Of a DNA stretch of 64,000 nt, positions 34,520 to 45,229 are shown one piece after another (the stretch's first letter is position 1; every line of letters starts with the position of its first letter). The notes beneath the pieces were generated by a model. It made no database searches. It was given only the letters and a program-made list of their open reading frames with translations, and was not told where the DNA came from. Position numbers and translations under genes: made by a program. Source of the DNA: Knufia peltigerae (taxonomy: Eukaryota > Ascomycota > Eurotiomycetes > Chaetothyriales > Trichomeriaceae); contig JAPDRN010000005.1 in NCBI GenBank assembly GCA_030247855.1, positions 1-64,000 on the forward strand. Direction: 5' to 3'.

Positions 34520-34870
34520 GGACTAGACGACTAGTCACCAGCACAAGGGTAGTAGTTCTCTGGCAACCTTTCTCCTTTTCTGACACTTCTGCGCAACCTG
34601 GATCGTACCAGAAGGAATTCTGAGCAGTGATGTGATGCCACTATCTGACACTCTCCTCTCATCTGATTGGTCTAGGATTGTTGTGCACAGAGTCCTAGAT
34701 ATCTTAAAGTCGCAAACAATAAACTCAAGACAATATAAGAGCTTGCACTCGACACATCCAAGATAGCTAGGGGCTCGTCATTGTTATTTCGCAACACACT
34801 CAAGATACCATTTCGGAAAGGTCTTGCAACCACAACATGCAAAATAGTTGGGACTTACGATTATATCTTG
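34520..34870 (+). repeat. L-family LTR-like repeat, copy 3
   Basis: 'ctagtcaccagcacaagggtagtagttctctgg', 'gatgccactatctgacactctcctctcatctgattgg', 'gtgcacagagtcctagatatct' and the 'cttgcaaccacaacatgcaaaata' sub-repeats are present. It is the plus arm of an inverted pair with the next copy. Confidence 0.7.
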
Positions 34871-35029
34871 AAACAGATGTCTCTCATGTTGTGATTCGCC
34901 CGCTAGAGGCAATCACAAATCTCAACATTCGAAGCACGGATCTGTCAAACAAGGAAGAGGTCTCACCATAGTTCAAGCAGACCGGGTCTGCAATGCTCTT
35001 CCAATTACCTTGAGTTTATAATTATTAAC

Positions 35030-35300
35030 TCTAGATATCTAGGACTCTGTGCACTTTGGTTCCTTGAAAATCCTAGATATTTTGGATGATTAAGAGTATT
35101 GACCAATCAGATGAGAGAAGAGTGTCAGAGAGTGACATCATATTGTTTGCCAAGAATTATTGCCGGTACGACTTTGGCCGCACAGGATTGACAAGGGTGA
35201 CCACAGAGGGGAAAACCTGTGATGGCCAGAGGGATTACTTCTGGCTGTGAGGGGTAGACTGTCAGCTGGTGAGGACTCAGGAGTAAGTTGTACAGCACCT
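35030..35300 (-). repeat. L-family LTR-like repeat, copy 4 (inverted)
   Basis: Reads in reverse: 'ctagatatctaggactctgtgcac', 'gaccaatcagatgagagaagagtgtcagagagtgacatcat', then 'cacaggattgacaagggtgaccacagagg'. Together with 34520-34870 it forms a diverged inverted repeat with about 160 bp between the arms. Confidence 0.7.
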
Positions 35301-35312
35301 CCTGTTAGACCT

Positions 35313-35680
35313 CTCATGCGGAGTACTCCGCCAAAATGGTCTTTACAAACAGAGGCCTATTCCTAGGTCTCAAGACGCTCTTTTTACTACCCCATTTAGC
35401 ACCCATTCCTCTTTCTATTCTATCTGATGAGGCGCTTATTGTTGAGGTAATCTCTAGGGCCCTATTCTCTAGGCCTATTGATATTACTGTCCGGGAGTTA
35501 ATGCGATAACGAGGACAGCCTTAACCGGAGGAAGAATTACGCTCCTTATTTGCTATATACTAGATAGAACACCGCCTCATAGTCATTGAGGTCAGACTTG
35601 ACAATACATCTCATTAGACCCCTGGCTATTCTATTACCTAGAAAGGTTCCACAGCGCCTGACACCTCCGCACCAAGTCAC
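35313..35680 (+). repeat. R1 element, copy B
   Basis: 'gcggagtactccgccaaaatggtctttacaa', 'ttcctaggtctcaa', 'ctctaggcctattg', 'atgcgataacgaggacagcctta', 'tcattgaggtcagacttgac' and 'attacctag'. AT-shifted relative to copies A and C. Confidence 0.8.
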
Positions 35681-36023
35681 CGTCCACCCCCGCATGCTAG
35701 GTCAACCCCTTTTACTAGTCACATCATAGTTGTGAATTATAGCAGTGGAAGCTTATGTTGATCTTGTTATTTTGTCTACTTCCTCAAGGAGTAGAGGCAC
35801 ATATATACATCAAAGCAACCTACTAGAAGCTTCCTCACGATTTCCAAGCACGCGGAATGATTCCAGAAGACTTTTATACATATTATAATAGTCGGTTGAG
35901 CCTTGTATCACAATAATCATGAGAATTGATTGTAATTATATAGGCATATCATGAGATTTCATGTTGTAATAGGTATCATTTGATAGCGCTTTTTTCAGAG
36001 AATATAACTCTCTAGTTATGTAA

Positions 36024-37411
36024 CTAATATCGCGTGTACCAGCCCTTTACCTCGAGGACAGCGTTAACCCTGGTGTCCATACTCTTAACAACACTCCTAA
36101 TTCTTTCAGGAGAAATAGAAGCTCATGCCCATTAAATAGCAATCTTGAAACGCTCTCGAATCTCTTCGGAATTACCTGTTGTAAATTGTAATTCATGATT
36201 AATAATATTGACAAGGTATTTAATCTTAAACCAGAGGTTTTCAATCGGGTTTAAATCTGGAGAACAAGGAGGCCAATTCATAACCTTAATACCATTATCC
36301 TCAAACCATTTTCTAACCTTTTTAGCTCCATGAATAGATGTGTTATCCTGTGTAAATATTATGCCTAGTTCCTAGATAGATAGGATATTATTGTCAAGGA
36401 CTTTTAGATAGGAATTCGCTGAGTAGCCCATTTTTTTAAGCTTAAAGTCTCGCTCAAGAATATAGGCATTTAATGCTTTAGTTCTGAAGATAGTGTACTG
36501 GGAAAGGATGGGGATGTACCCTTATCGTCAGTGATGATTAGCTGTTACAAGTGTGCGCGTGGGGTGACGGGAGGAGGCTGGGCGTGACATCGGCCCGAGT
36601 AGATAGCAAGAAGCAACAAGAATAGCATATAGAGATGTGTAACGGGCCATAACGGCGAGGCCGTCTTGCAATGCAACGAGTTTACTTTTCCTGGAACTAT
36701 GAGTGCGCCGTTCTCTGGTGGCTGTGAGCCCTAGGTACGTGATGCTGAACGAGTAACAACAGGACCTTGTGGCCCCGTGAATGTCGAGTGCGCCTGTACA
36801 GATACAGGTAGCTAGGACGACTAAGCGGCGAGTGCCAACAAGGCCCTGAGGTCGACGAGGGCGTCGACATTACCTACAGGGCGCTGCAAGGTTGCAGCGC
36901 AGGTCACAGAAAGAGTCTTTACAGGATCAGGAGGATCTCTGAGGTCGAAGGTTGTTGTTGTTGCGGTTACAGACTACCCCTGTGCGCACCTGGTGCTTCC
37001 ACGTTTACTCCTGTTATAATATACTATAGCCCATTGTAATCGTTTCTCAGCATCCTTAGTAGTTAGACGAGGTCTCTTTTTAGCTAGTCACTTCTTCATA
37101 TTATGCTGTTTTAATAGTCTGTAGATAGTGTTATTTGAGACCGTAATATCGCAACGTGCTTTAAGTTCCGCATAGGAAATCTTGGTATTATTTATAGCAG
37201 TGCGTATCATATGTCTTTCCTCACGCTTAGATAGACTATGAGGTCTCCTAGACCTGGTGTAGATACGTGGTCCAGGATTGTTAATAATGTCCTGTACGGA
37301 GGATCGAGGAATGTTGCATATCGCTGCGATTTCACGCTAAGATTTCTCGCTTAGGTAAAGTCCTTGTACAGTACCTCTTTTATAGTCTGTATATTCGCGT
37401 TGACTAGACAT
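36024..37411 (-). mobile_element. Tc1/mariner transposase, split by R2 insertion
   Basis: The minus strand starts MSSQREYTDYKRGTVQGLYL at 37411 and goes through IAAICNIPRSSVQDIIN and GPRIYTRSRRPHSLSKRE (helix-turn-helix part), KRPRLTTKDAEKRLQW, then the insertion, then LFTQDNTSIHGAKK-like sequence (about 36340; second catalytic Asp), WPPCSPDLNPIENLWF (about 36265) and a terminal TAG at 36026-36024. At least four stops replace coding triplets. The region is strongly AT-rich, as after RIP. Without the 532-bp R2 insert plus one copy of its 4-bp duplication, the reading frame is continuous across the join. Terminal inverted repeats were not identified. Confidence 0.85.
36494..37025. repeat. R2 element, copy 2, inserted in Tc1 transposase
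   Basis: Starts 'tgtactgggaaa' and ends '...gttataatatact', flanked by a 4-bp direct duplication ATAG (36490-36493 and 37026-37029). It matches 20198-20866 over most of its length. The clean interruption of a transposase reading frame defines its ends better than the first copy does. Confidence 0.85.
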
Positions 37412-37539
37412 CATAGATCTTCTCACATTTTTCACTTACCATACAAATGTATATGGAAAATGAAAAAAAGTGAAGTGAGTACTATCCTTGTGCGGGGTGA
37501 AAATACGAAGGTGGACGGTGCTGTTAACTGCGCAGTCAC

Positions 37540-37590
37540 CCCAAATCATCATTATTATTATCATTATTGTTATTATTATTATTGCCCAAT
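37540..37590. repeat. ATT microsatellite
   Basis: Imperfect (ATT)n at 37548-37585, just beyond the 3' end of the minus-strand kinase gene. Confidence 0.8.
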
Positions 37591-37715
37591 GTCAGGATGA
37601 TGATCATATAACTAGTGTCAACACTACGCCGCGTTCTCAACACCGATGCCATAGTTGTTTAGCCCTCCTGGTGAAGTCTTCGAGGCTTGCGCGGCGACGT
37701 CTCCGTGGCAGTACA

Positions 37716-38784
37716 TCATATTGTCATGCAGAAAGTGTCGAGATATCTCAGCCTGGAATCCGACTCCTTCGCAGGGAGCAGTCGGACCCCGTTCTCTCGT
37801 ACGAAACCGTAACGCAGGAAGAAGCCCACCATCCTCGCCACGCGGATGGCCTGCCTGTCGGCCTCGGAGACTCCACCGACGGCCTCTTCATAAGTTTGCC
37901 AGAACAAGTCCCCGAGCATGTGGTGATTGTCGTAATAGTGCCACCCTCGAGCGTCCATGTGGCCGAGGATGTTCTCGAGGCTCCACAGGGAAATGCCGAA
38001 CGGAAGGATGCAGGCCTCGGCCCAGTCGATGATCCCAGTCAAGTGTCCCGTGTTGACATCCACATAGATGTTGAACTCGCTGAGGTCACCATGACTCAGG
38101 ACCAGAGGGTACGTCGGCGCAAAGAGCAGTGGAAGTTCGGCGCGGATCCGTCTCAGGCTGTCCGTGAATCGGGAGGGCAGGGTTTGGGAAAGGAGCTCTA
38201 ATTTCTGCATGAGATCGTGGTACGTGGCTTCGACGGCATTGGAGAGTACCGCCGGCCTACAATTCCACGACGTCGCGAAGTATCTATTCCCACCGATCAG
38301 CTCATCCTGAAGTGACACATTGGTGGGGGGAGAGGGGGGACACGACGTACCTCGCCAAATCGACCGCGGTGTTGCGCCGCCGTGAGACCAGGTTCATCGG
38401 CGGCGGACCGGTGGGGAGATTCCACAGGGACCGCACGCGAAACCAGGAAAATCCGCAAAGTTTTTCCATCACGTAGACCGAAAATGGCGACGACCCGCCA
38501 AGCTTTCCGTGGTAGGTGCAGGCCGGCACGAGTTGTGGGTGGATCATCTGGGCCAGACTCACGGCCATCATGTTCAGGACCGAGTCGTGAACCCGAAATT
38601 GCACGATCCTGGTCAGATTGGGTCCCGCCATGACGGTGTAGCTGAAGGCACCCTGGATGGCGGTGGGAATGACGATCCCACCGACAAGAGAGACGGCCAA
38701 ATCGTCGCACTGTTTCCGCGTCACGGTCGGTTGAGGTCCGAAGAAGGCGTTGACCACTTCGTGAAGAGGGTCATTGGGATCCAT
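37716..38784 (-). CDS. APH-family kinase, two exons (333 aa)
   Basis: Exon 1 38784-38351, intron 38350-38284 (67 nt, GTACGT..TAG, branch GCTGAT), exon 2 38283-37716. The join gives TAVDLARYFATSWNCRP, which is in phase. The start chosen is the ATG at 38784 in a strong context (cccaccATGGAT); an upstream in-frame ATG at 38892 would add a hydrophobic leader and is less likely. The N-lobe includes YTVMAGPNLTRIVQFR and FSVYVMEKLCGFSW. The catalytic loop VLSHGDLSEFNIYVD has the full H-G-D....N set and GIIDWAEACILPFGISLW holds the metal-binding Asp. All active-site residues are present, so this kinase looks functional. The substrate is unknown. Long ORFs on the plus strand here (37488-38201) are antisense shadows. 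Confidence 0.88.
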
Positions 38785-38892
38785 GGTGGGCAGAAAAAAG
38801 GGAATATAGCTAAGTAGCGAGAGCAGTAGAGAGAGGACACTCTGCAACAACGCAGCATGAAGCTGTGTCGACAGTGGTTGTTTGGGGGCCAA

Positions 38893-39678
38893 AGGGGATA
38901 TTAATGCTGCACCGGGCGGTGGGCAAGGCTGCCTTGGCTTCCTGAGTCCAAGGCTTGTTCGAGATTAGGTTTGGTAAGGGAGTCCATCCCGGCCACCCCT
39001 CTTACCTCGACTGGGCACGGAATTAGGTCATACATACAAGAAAGGACGCCGTCGAACCGTGATCTGCGACTATTGTAGGCATCCAAGACAGTTCCCCGGC
39101 GGTTGCTTTGACCATTGTAAAACCTTGGTTGGTTCCGATCTCCGAAGCCCATCGAATAACCCCAAATTGTTGATGATCTGTCTTTTGCGAAAGAATCGTG
39201 TAAACAGGCTTTGAACATGACGGCCTTTCCTCTCACAGACATGGTAACATATGAGCCTCAAACTTGTACTTCTCTAACACAACCATGCGTTTTAAAACAC
39301 GACTAAAGAGTTCAGTACGAAGGAGGGATAAATTACTGTGGTACAGGTGTTGAGGCCGCAGCGTAGTCTTGTGTGGGCGCAGGCCGAGTCACTTCTTAAC
39401 TAGGACTAGTGCAACATGTAGGCAGTACTTGTCACATGATCAGGGTCTTGACAGGATTTCACAAACTAGTTTTGAAAAGTACCTTTTATGCACGTGATGT
39501 GGAGGAGATTCATGCGAAAATAGCCGAGGATGAACCGACAAGAATTGGTGCACAAGGCAGCGGTGTTGTTGTTGCTTGCATTTGATGCAAACTTGCACAA
39601 CAACAACCATCATCCTCGGCACAGCGACGCTGACTAGATTAATTGCCCTTCTATTGATTAGATTCATTGCCCTTCACA
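38893..39678. other. Intergenic; repeat fragment near 39310-39370
   Basis: No gene seen. 'gttgaggccgcagcg' near 39342 matches, inverted, the repeat fragments at 11.95-12.05 and 48.99-49.03 kb. A CAA/TTG-rich pseudo-palindrome lies at about 39563-39613. Confidence 0.45.
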
Positions 39679-40833
39679 ATGAGCGACTCATCTGGCGTGG
39701 GGGAGCAGGTCACTGCCCTTTCGACTTCTCCAGATGCCCCTCGCACGCGACCTCCAACGGACAAAAGACACGCGCATGACCTCGCAGCTTATATTTTGCA
39801 GCAATACGAGTACGCTACGTCTGGCAAAGGAGGCCGGCTAACGTTCCACGTCACTCAGAAGGTGTGGAGCTCCTTGGAGCCCGTCCTGCTGCGAGACTAC
39901 AAACTAAGGTACACCAAATCTCCTCCAGAGTCGAGACACAAAGATCTGACATGTTGACCTCGAAACGCAGCTGTGATTACTTTCCTCGGGCCCAGCGCCT
40001 GGTCGTTCGTATGCATTCTCAAAAGCACGAAAACTTCATATTGAAGCTCGGTTCCCGCATCACAGCCCAGCTCGGTGTAATAGCTAGCGAATCTGGGCCC
40101 GCTGGCGATTTCGCAAAGGACATCGAGGCTGTCGGCCAGGCAACAATTAGACCAAAGAATCCCGGGTACGGGACACACGATCCAGACGCTTCTTACAGGC
40201 ACCTCGGATCGCCTTTACCCGCGGTCGTTATTGAGGTAGCTTATGCGCAGCGGGGCTGCACGTTACGGGCTCTTGCAGAGGACTATATTTTTGGATCTCT
40301 TCTCAAAATTCGAGTGGTAGTTGGATTTGATATCAGCTACAGAAAAAAGAGAGCTACGTTCTCAGTCTGGCGGCCAGTGCAAAATCCAGATAACAAGGTC
40401 TGGACTGTCGAGGCGACCGTGGCGAATCGGGTTCGTTTGGCTGAATCTACTGCTTTTTTCGAGAGCTGACACGATCTAGGTATTCCGTCACGACAATGGT
40501 GAGCCAAACGACCAGGAGGGCCTGGGGTTGACTCTCCGTTTGGAAGATTTTGCAGACGCAAGAACCTGCCAAGATTTTGGTGCCATGGGCAGAGAAATCT
40601 TCGTGTCCTGTGGAGAGCTATACCAGTATCTTGAAAGAGCGGAAACCACTTTGGATGATGTCGAATCGACAACGTCGGAACAAGGCTCACCGCTGAAGAT
40701 GCACCATCAAGCAATAACGCCAGAAGAACAGCTTACCGAATCCGACGAGGAGGCTTTTGTCGAGGACGAGGAGCGCGTTTCCGTGCGTCTTGAGCGAGAC
40801 GATGCTTCGTACGAAGGAAACTCTCCGGACTGA
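39679..40833 (+). CDS. PD-(D/E)XK-nuclease-like protein, paralogue 2 (3 exons, 347 aa)
   Basis: Exons 39679-39908, 39971-40430 and 40480-40833. Intron 1 (62 nt, GTACAC..CAG, branch CTGAC) interrupts at the same protein place and phase as intron 2 of the 32671 gene. Intron 2 (49 nt, GTTCGT..TAG, branch GCTGAC) corresponds to its last intron; the donor is weak, but phase and alignment to the paralogue support it. The start is ATGAGCGACTCATC. The core reads HDPDASYRHL (Asp149), LPAVVIEVAYAQRGC (Glu165, Ala167), LRALAEDYIFGSLLKIRVVV and KKRATFSVWRP. The long C-terminus is acidic (TLDDVESTTSEQG, ESDEEAFVEDEERVSV). Complete and apparently expressed-type structure; nuclease activity is inferred only from the fold. 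Confidence 0.82.
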
Positions 40834-41039
40834 CGGGGTGAAGCGATGCAAACATGAGCGCGTTTCAAGTATCGATGGGGGGCGCATGGACTTCATCACA
40901 AGGACATGGACACTGACAAACACTGTCGATTGGCACAAAAACCAGACTAGATCGAGGCCGGATCAAAACCGAAGACTGAGATCTTACTCAAGGCAAGAAA
41001 CTAATAAATAATCAAAGCCAGTTGGTCGTACTCACTGTT

Positions 41040-41060
41040 CTCTCTCTCTCTCTCTCTCGG
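41040..41060. repeat. CT microsatellite
   Basis: (TC)n directly downstream of the previous gene. Confidence 0.85.
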
Positions 41061-41214
41061 ATGGTTTTCCTGGCACGTAGAGACTCCCTTTCGCAATCTA
41101 CGCTGCAGTTCTAGAACGCTCTGTAGACTCTGCTGGCGTCCTCATTGGTCAACCATAGGCACTCAGTCGTCCTAGCTACCCGTGTCCTACTACGGGCGGC
41201 ACTTTTCAGAAGGC

Positions 41215-41610
41215 CAAGGGCCTCACATACGGCGTACTCGGCCCGAAACGGTCTTTGCAAGTTGAGGCTTAATCCCAGGCCTTGAGTCGCTCTTTTACTG
41301 TCACCCTTTTAGCCCTTGATCCACTTCCTATTCTTTCCGACAAGACACTCGGTGTTGAGGCAACTGCTTCCAGGGTCTCATTCTCTAGGCCTATTCATAT
41401 GTCAACGTTTCGGGGGTTGATGCGGCAACGAGGATTGCCTCAACCGGAGGAAGAGACACGCTCATTTTTACGAACACGATGTAAAAATGGATGGCAAACA
41501 GCCTTGTAGTCAAGTCATCGAGGTCAGACTCGACGATACATCATATTGGACCCCCCCTCCTATAGGAATCAAATTACCTAGACCTTGCAAGCCCGTCCAA
41601 CACTTGGGCT
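41215..41610 (+). repeat. R1 element, copy C
   Basis: Near-complete, with 'cggcgtactcgg', 'ctctaggcctattcatatg', 'gatgcggcaacgaggattgcctcaaccggaggaaga', 'gatgtaaaaatgg', 'tcatcgaggtcagactcgacgatacatcatattggaccc' and 'attacctag'. It faces copy E across about 1.3 kb. Confidence 0.85.
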
Positions 41611-42844
41611 CTGTCAAACCAACAACAAAAATCGTCATATAACGAGTCGGAGTCCTCATAGGGGTCCTCCCCCCATTGCGTCGTGTGCCTGATTTCGGGC
41701 ATCGCCCCCCCGGTCGTGGATTTGATTCTTCGGTGTACTTGTCGCACAATCGGTGTGGCAGTACGCTGTACATGGTAACGTCCGTCTATGTAATTTGTCG
41801 CCAGTACCGCGATGGTGTCGTGGTTCGAAATGACTCGATACTTGTCCGTGCGTCGCAACGTTCGTCGGTTGCTCCAGGGCGGTTGGTGTTTCGGGATCCA
41901 CGAGAATGAACCCTTCATTGTCGTCGCCGGGGTTTTCGTCTTCTTCGTCGTCGGCCTATCGCTTTCTTCTCTGGGGAAGAAAATGCACGAGTACCGTACC
42001 GTGTACACCATGCGTGCGCCTCCCTCTCCCAATACGCTATACGTTCTTTGTCTTTGGCTTAACCCTCGTGGTGATCGCGCCCTCGGCTGGTCGTCCGTCC
42101 CACCGCAACCCGAGTGCTGGCCACGGACCCCCCAATGGCCATCCAGTGCCGAGTCGTAGCCACCACTCGGGTTGCGTCTTCCATCCACCAGGTCATACTG
42201 CTCGGCAATTTTCCTGGTCCGATGGTTGCATGGAAAGATCTTCGGCACGCGACCTGAACGGAAAGTTCGTACCGTTCGTTCTTCTCAGCCAAGTCAATAT
42301 GTGCTTCACTTTCCCAGCACTCGAGGCACCGATTTCACCGTCAGGCCCAAAATACAAATGACCTGGGTGGACATCGTCCAGCGGCGTGAACACCACTTCA
42401 CCGTCTGCGTCACGTCTCCAGTGCTGATTCCAGATCTTTGCCGAGGCATATCAGACGCGCATAACTTCATATGGAGGCCTTCCTGCCTCAATCATAGCCA
42501 CTGTCTCGGGTTCTTCCCGGGCCGACGTTCCTCATCTTGCTCTTCTTGCCTTTGCGGTTCTTGCGCTTTCGTTCGTGAGGAGACCATCCTGATCCCTCTT
42601 TTTCGGCCATGTGGATGGGGCAATTGTCGTCATTGCAAGCAGTCCAAGATGGGAGTTGCGCATGTGCGGCCTTGTCGTTGGTCCTGTCGTCGGCATCTTC
42701 ATCCTGTCCCTTTGGACCAGAAAAGTTTTGAAAAGTTTCCTGCGGAACCTCGGGTAGAAAGATCGGAAGTGATTCCCATTTTGACTTGGTGACTGTATAT
42801 CGCCGGCGGCGCTCGCAGGATCTCGATGTTGCAGCGCCCTTCAA
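41574..42844 (-). mobile_element. Putative element module between inverted R1 copies
   Basis: The minus strand has three overlapping frames: 42844-42488 (starts at an ATG, MKGAATSRSCERRRRYT, with LPSWTACNDDNCPIHMAEKE, a C-x5-C-x2-H cluster, then a very basic tail), 42396-42193 (DDVHPGHLYFGPDGEIGASS) and 42248-41574 (HDTIAVLATNYIDGRYHVQR). Continuity is broken by shifts. The stretch from the Cys/His cluster to SPHERKRKNRK is repeated in decayed form at 45.4-45.6 kb, so it is a dispersed sequence. It may be the gag-like or zinc-cluster tail of a retroelement, or a DNA element with R1 as long terminal inverted repeats. Confidence 0.4.
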
Positions 42845-42894
42845 CGTCGACGTCTGTTAGACAAGATGCAACCTCTAGGTGATCTAAATACCAG

Positions 42895-43190
42895 GGGTTC
42901 AATCTGATGTATTGTCGAGTCTGACCTCGATGACCATGAGGCGGTCCTCTATCTATTACATAGTGAAAAGGGAGCGTAAATTCTCCGCCTAGTTGAGGCT
43001 CCCGTCGCCGCAGCATGTAATCTTGGCTGTCGTATCAAACAATGGCCTGTGAAATGGGCCTAGGCCGTCAGAAAATGGTGGCTAAGCAGGTCTAAAAGGA
43101 GCGACTTGAGCCTATTCCTGGGTCTCGAATTGGAAAGACAGGTATCTGCGGAGTACGCCGCGCAGGAGGCCTCTGGGCGATCCAACATCT
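42895..43190 (-). repeat. R1 element, copy E (inverted)
   Basis: Reads in reverse 'gtcgagtctgacctcgatgaccatgag', 'tctatctattacatagtg', 'agcgtaaattctccgcctagttgaggc', 'gcctattcctgggtctcgaa', 'gcggagtacgccgcgcaggaggc'. Opposite orientation to copy C. Confidence 0.8.
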
Positions 43191-43664
43191 GCACCCTTCG
43201 AGGCACAACGTCAGACCCGATAGGACTTGTATTGCCGGATGACACTTTTACACAGGCTCTGTAGACTGAGCCCGAATATCCGGACCTCACTCGGCTTAAT
43301 CTTTGCGATTCCATATACATGTTTCAATGAAACTGTGTCGACGCTCTGTCGGCCCGGTTGATTCGCTCCTTTGCCTTTTGTCTTTGATCTCCTTGACGCT
43401 GGTCACCTCTACTTTTTTCTGGTTCCGCCAAGCTGAGCAGGTGCTTCGACCGTTGATGAACAATTTTCGGCGTTGGACTTCGGATGATATGGACGTCTAT
43501 CTGTCATTTCAAGTCGATGCCCGAGAAACACACTGTTCAAGAACATCTCGGTGCTAGGTGGTATCTCGACCGGGGCTCACCGAGCACAAATAGCTCGAGG
43601 GTAAAGGTAGCCGATAGGAATCTCCCATCTTCACCGTTGGTAGTGTAAAGGCACAAGTTGCGAA

Positions 43665-43990
43665 GAAGTCAACTCGCAAACCACATGGTGCTTCTCGATG
43701 AGACAGAACCATCGACCCTGGCTAATTTGCATATCGATCAATGGGAGACGGCAAACGGGTTTATGAAGTAGGGTTTCTTGGGAAAGTTGTCGATGATGAG
43801 ATGGATCTCGGTAAAACGATTCAAAGTATTGTATTTCTCGCACGCCTCGCCGAGACGACACATGAGGTCTGGGGTCCTCGCCTTATTGTGGTGCCGAACG
43901 GTATGGTGCTGGACTGGGAAATGGAGCTCAAGTAGTGTTTGCAGGCCATGTTCCAGAATCCCTTCGGATGGGAGGGGTATTCGGTTACTC
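43665..43990 (+). pseudogene. SWR1-like SNF2 ATPase fragment
   Basis: The plus strand reads TLANLHIDQ (about 43716), then DDEMDLGKTIQSIVFLARLA (43793-43852) and EVWGPRLIVVPNGMVLDWEM followed by ELK-stop-C. The first block is the SNF2 helicase Walker A region (usually DEMGLGKTIQT); here the Gly before LGKT is Asp. WGPxLIVVPxxxxxxWEMEFKKWC is typical of SWR1/INO80-class remodellers, and the stop TAG falls where Trp is expected. Only about 100 codons remain. It is a captured or duplicated piece of a normally essential chromatin-remodelling gene, damaged by RIP-like changes. Confidence 0.7.
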
Positions 43991-45229
43991 ATCTCTACAG
44001 CAGACGTCCTGCCGCATGACGACCCGACCCGTCCCGGAGAACGCATGTTGTCTGGCGGCTGGTGAATACGGCTCGGAATGGGTGCCAAAAGATGAGACCG
44101 ACCGTGCTGCGGTGGTGTTCAATCGCATTGCCAGTTGGATGTAGACATGGTCGGTAGGAAGTTGATGAAGTCAGCACACGTTCTTGATGCCTTCTTCACG
44201 CCGGCTACTGGAGAAGGATAAGAAGAAGCCTGCCAACGCTCAGATTGGCCAGGACGGAACATGACGTGTACATCACACTCTCCTAGAGACTATTCTAAAT
44301 GCTCTTGGTCTGTTCTCGCAGTGGACTGAGAATGAGATTAACTGTATACTATTTCTCGCCTGCGATAAACAGTATTGAGATGGACAATCGTCTTGGTAAG
44401 TGACTTGAAGCCAACAAGTCGTATACACAAGACGGCCTCTCTCGAGGTTTCAGTCATATCAGCAGGCATCTTGGCTCTGTCCGTACTTCTTTGCTAGCAT
44501 CCAAGGCGATATCACTCCAACAGCGCCTGCTTAGCCTCGATTTCGGCAGTGACAACCACTTGTGCTCCGCGAGGTCGCAAAGGCTCAAGTGACCGAAGAG
44601 GCGATAAGCTCTTGATTGCAGGCTCTGGAGTACAAACGGACCTCGTGTGGACAGCTTGGCCTTCGGCGTAGCACGGGCTTCCGATGTGGAGTGCTAGTGA
44701 CATGGTATGTTTCGGTCATTCCGAGTCCGACTAACTTGACCGGGTCACCCTCCTCATCCGCCGAAGTCGACCATCAAGAATCCTTTGTCGTCTTTGTACT
44801 CCTCTTTCTCGTAGTGTCCTGTAGTGTCTTGATTTGTTTCCAAGGAACTGAGGTTCTCCTTTTCCCCGAACAAGAAATACTATCGTTACTCGTCGCTTGT
44901 CTGATGGGTATGGGCGCTTTTCTGGGTAAGCTGAAAGCATCTCGAAATCAGGACATCTCTCGGTTCTCTTCTCGTGATCTCAGGATCTAGGCAGTATTCT
45001 TCGATAACGCCTTGGTCCCTAATGCTCTTGCCCTCTCGAGATACTTGATGTTACGTGCGAACCATCGCGTGATGTTGACCTTGAAAGAACACTGCGTCTG
45101 GTCAAGCCGATTATTCTCATTCTTCTTCTCCAAAATTGCAACAGCATTGATCTTAACCTAGCACATCGTGTGTGTGTGGTTCCGGTAAACACCTTCCCAA
45201 CTCGCTCCATGCGATGGGAACTAAATCTT
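43991..45229. other. No supported gene
   Basis: Decayed sequence with short frames. FSQWTENE-like sequence near 44315 may be a further scrap of helicase, but this is too short to claim. Confidence 0.3.

Noticed and set aside
37488..38201. 237-codon plus-strand ORF
   Set aside because: Antisense of exon 2 of the APH kinase, which has full catalytic motifs.
38307..38350. Shorter 44-nt intron for the 37.7-38.8 kb kinase, ending at CAG
   Set aside because: Breaks the frame; the 67-nt intron ending at TAG keeps phase and gives the expected LARYFATSW junction.
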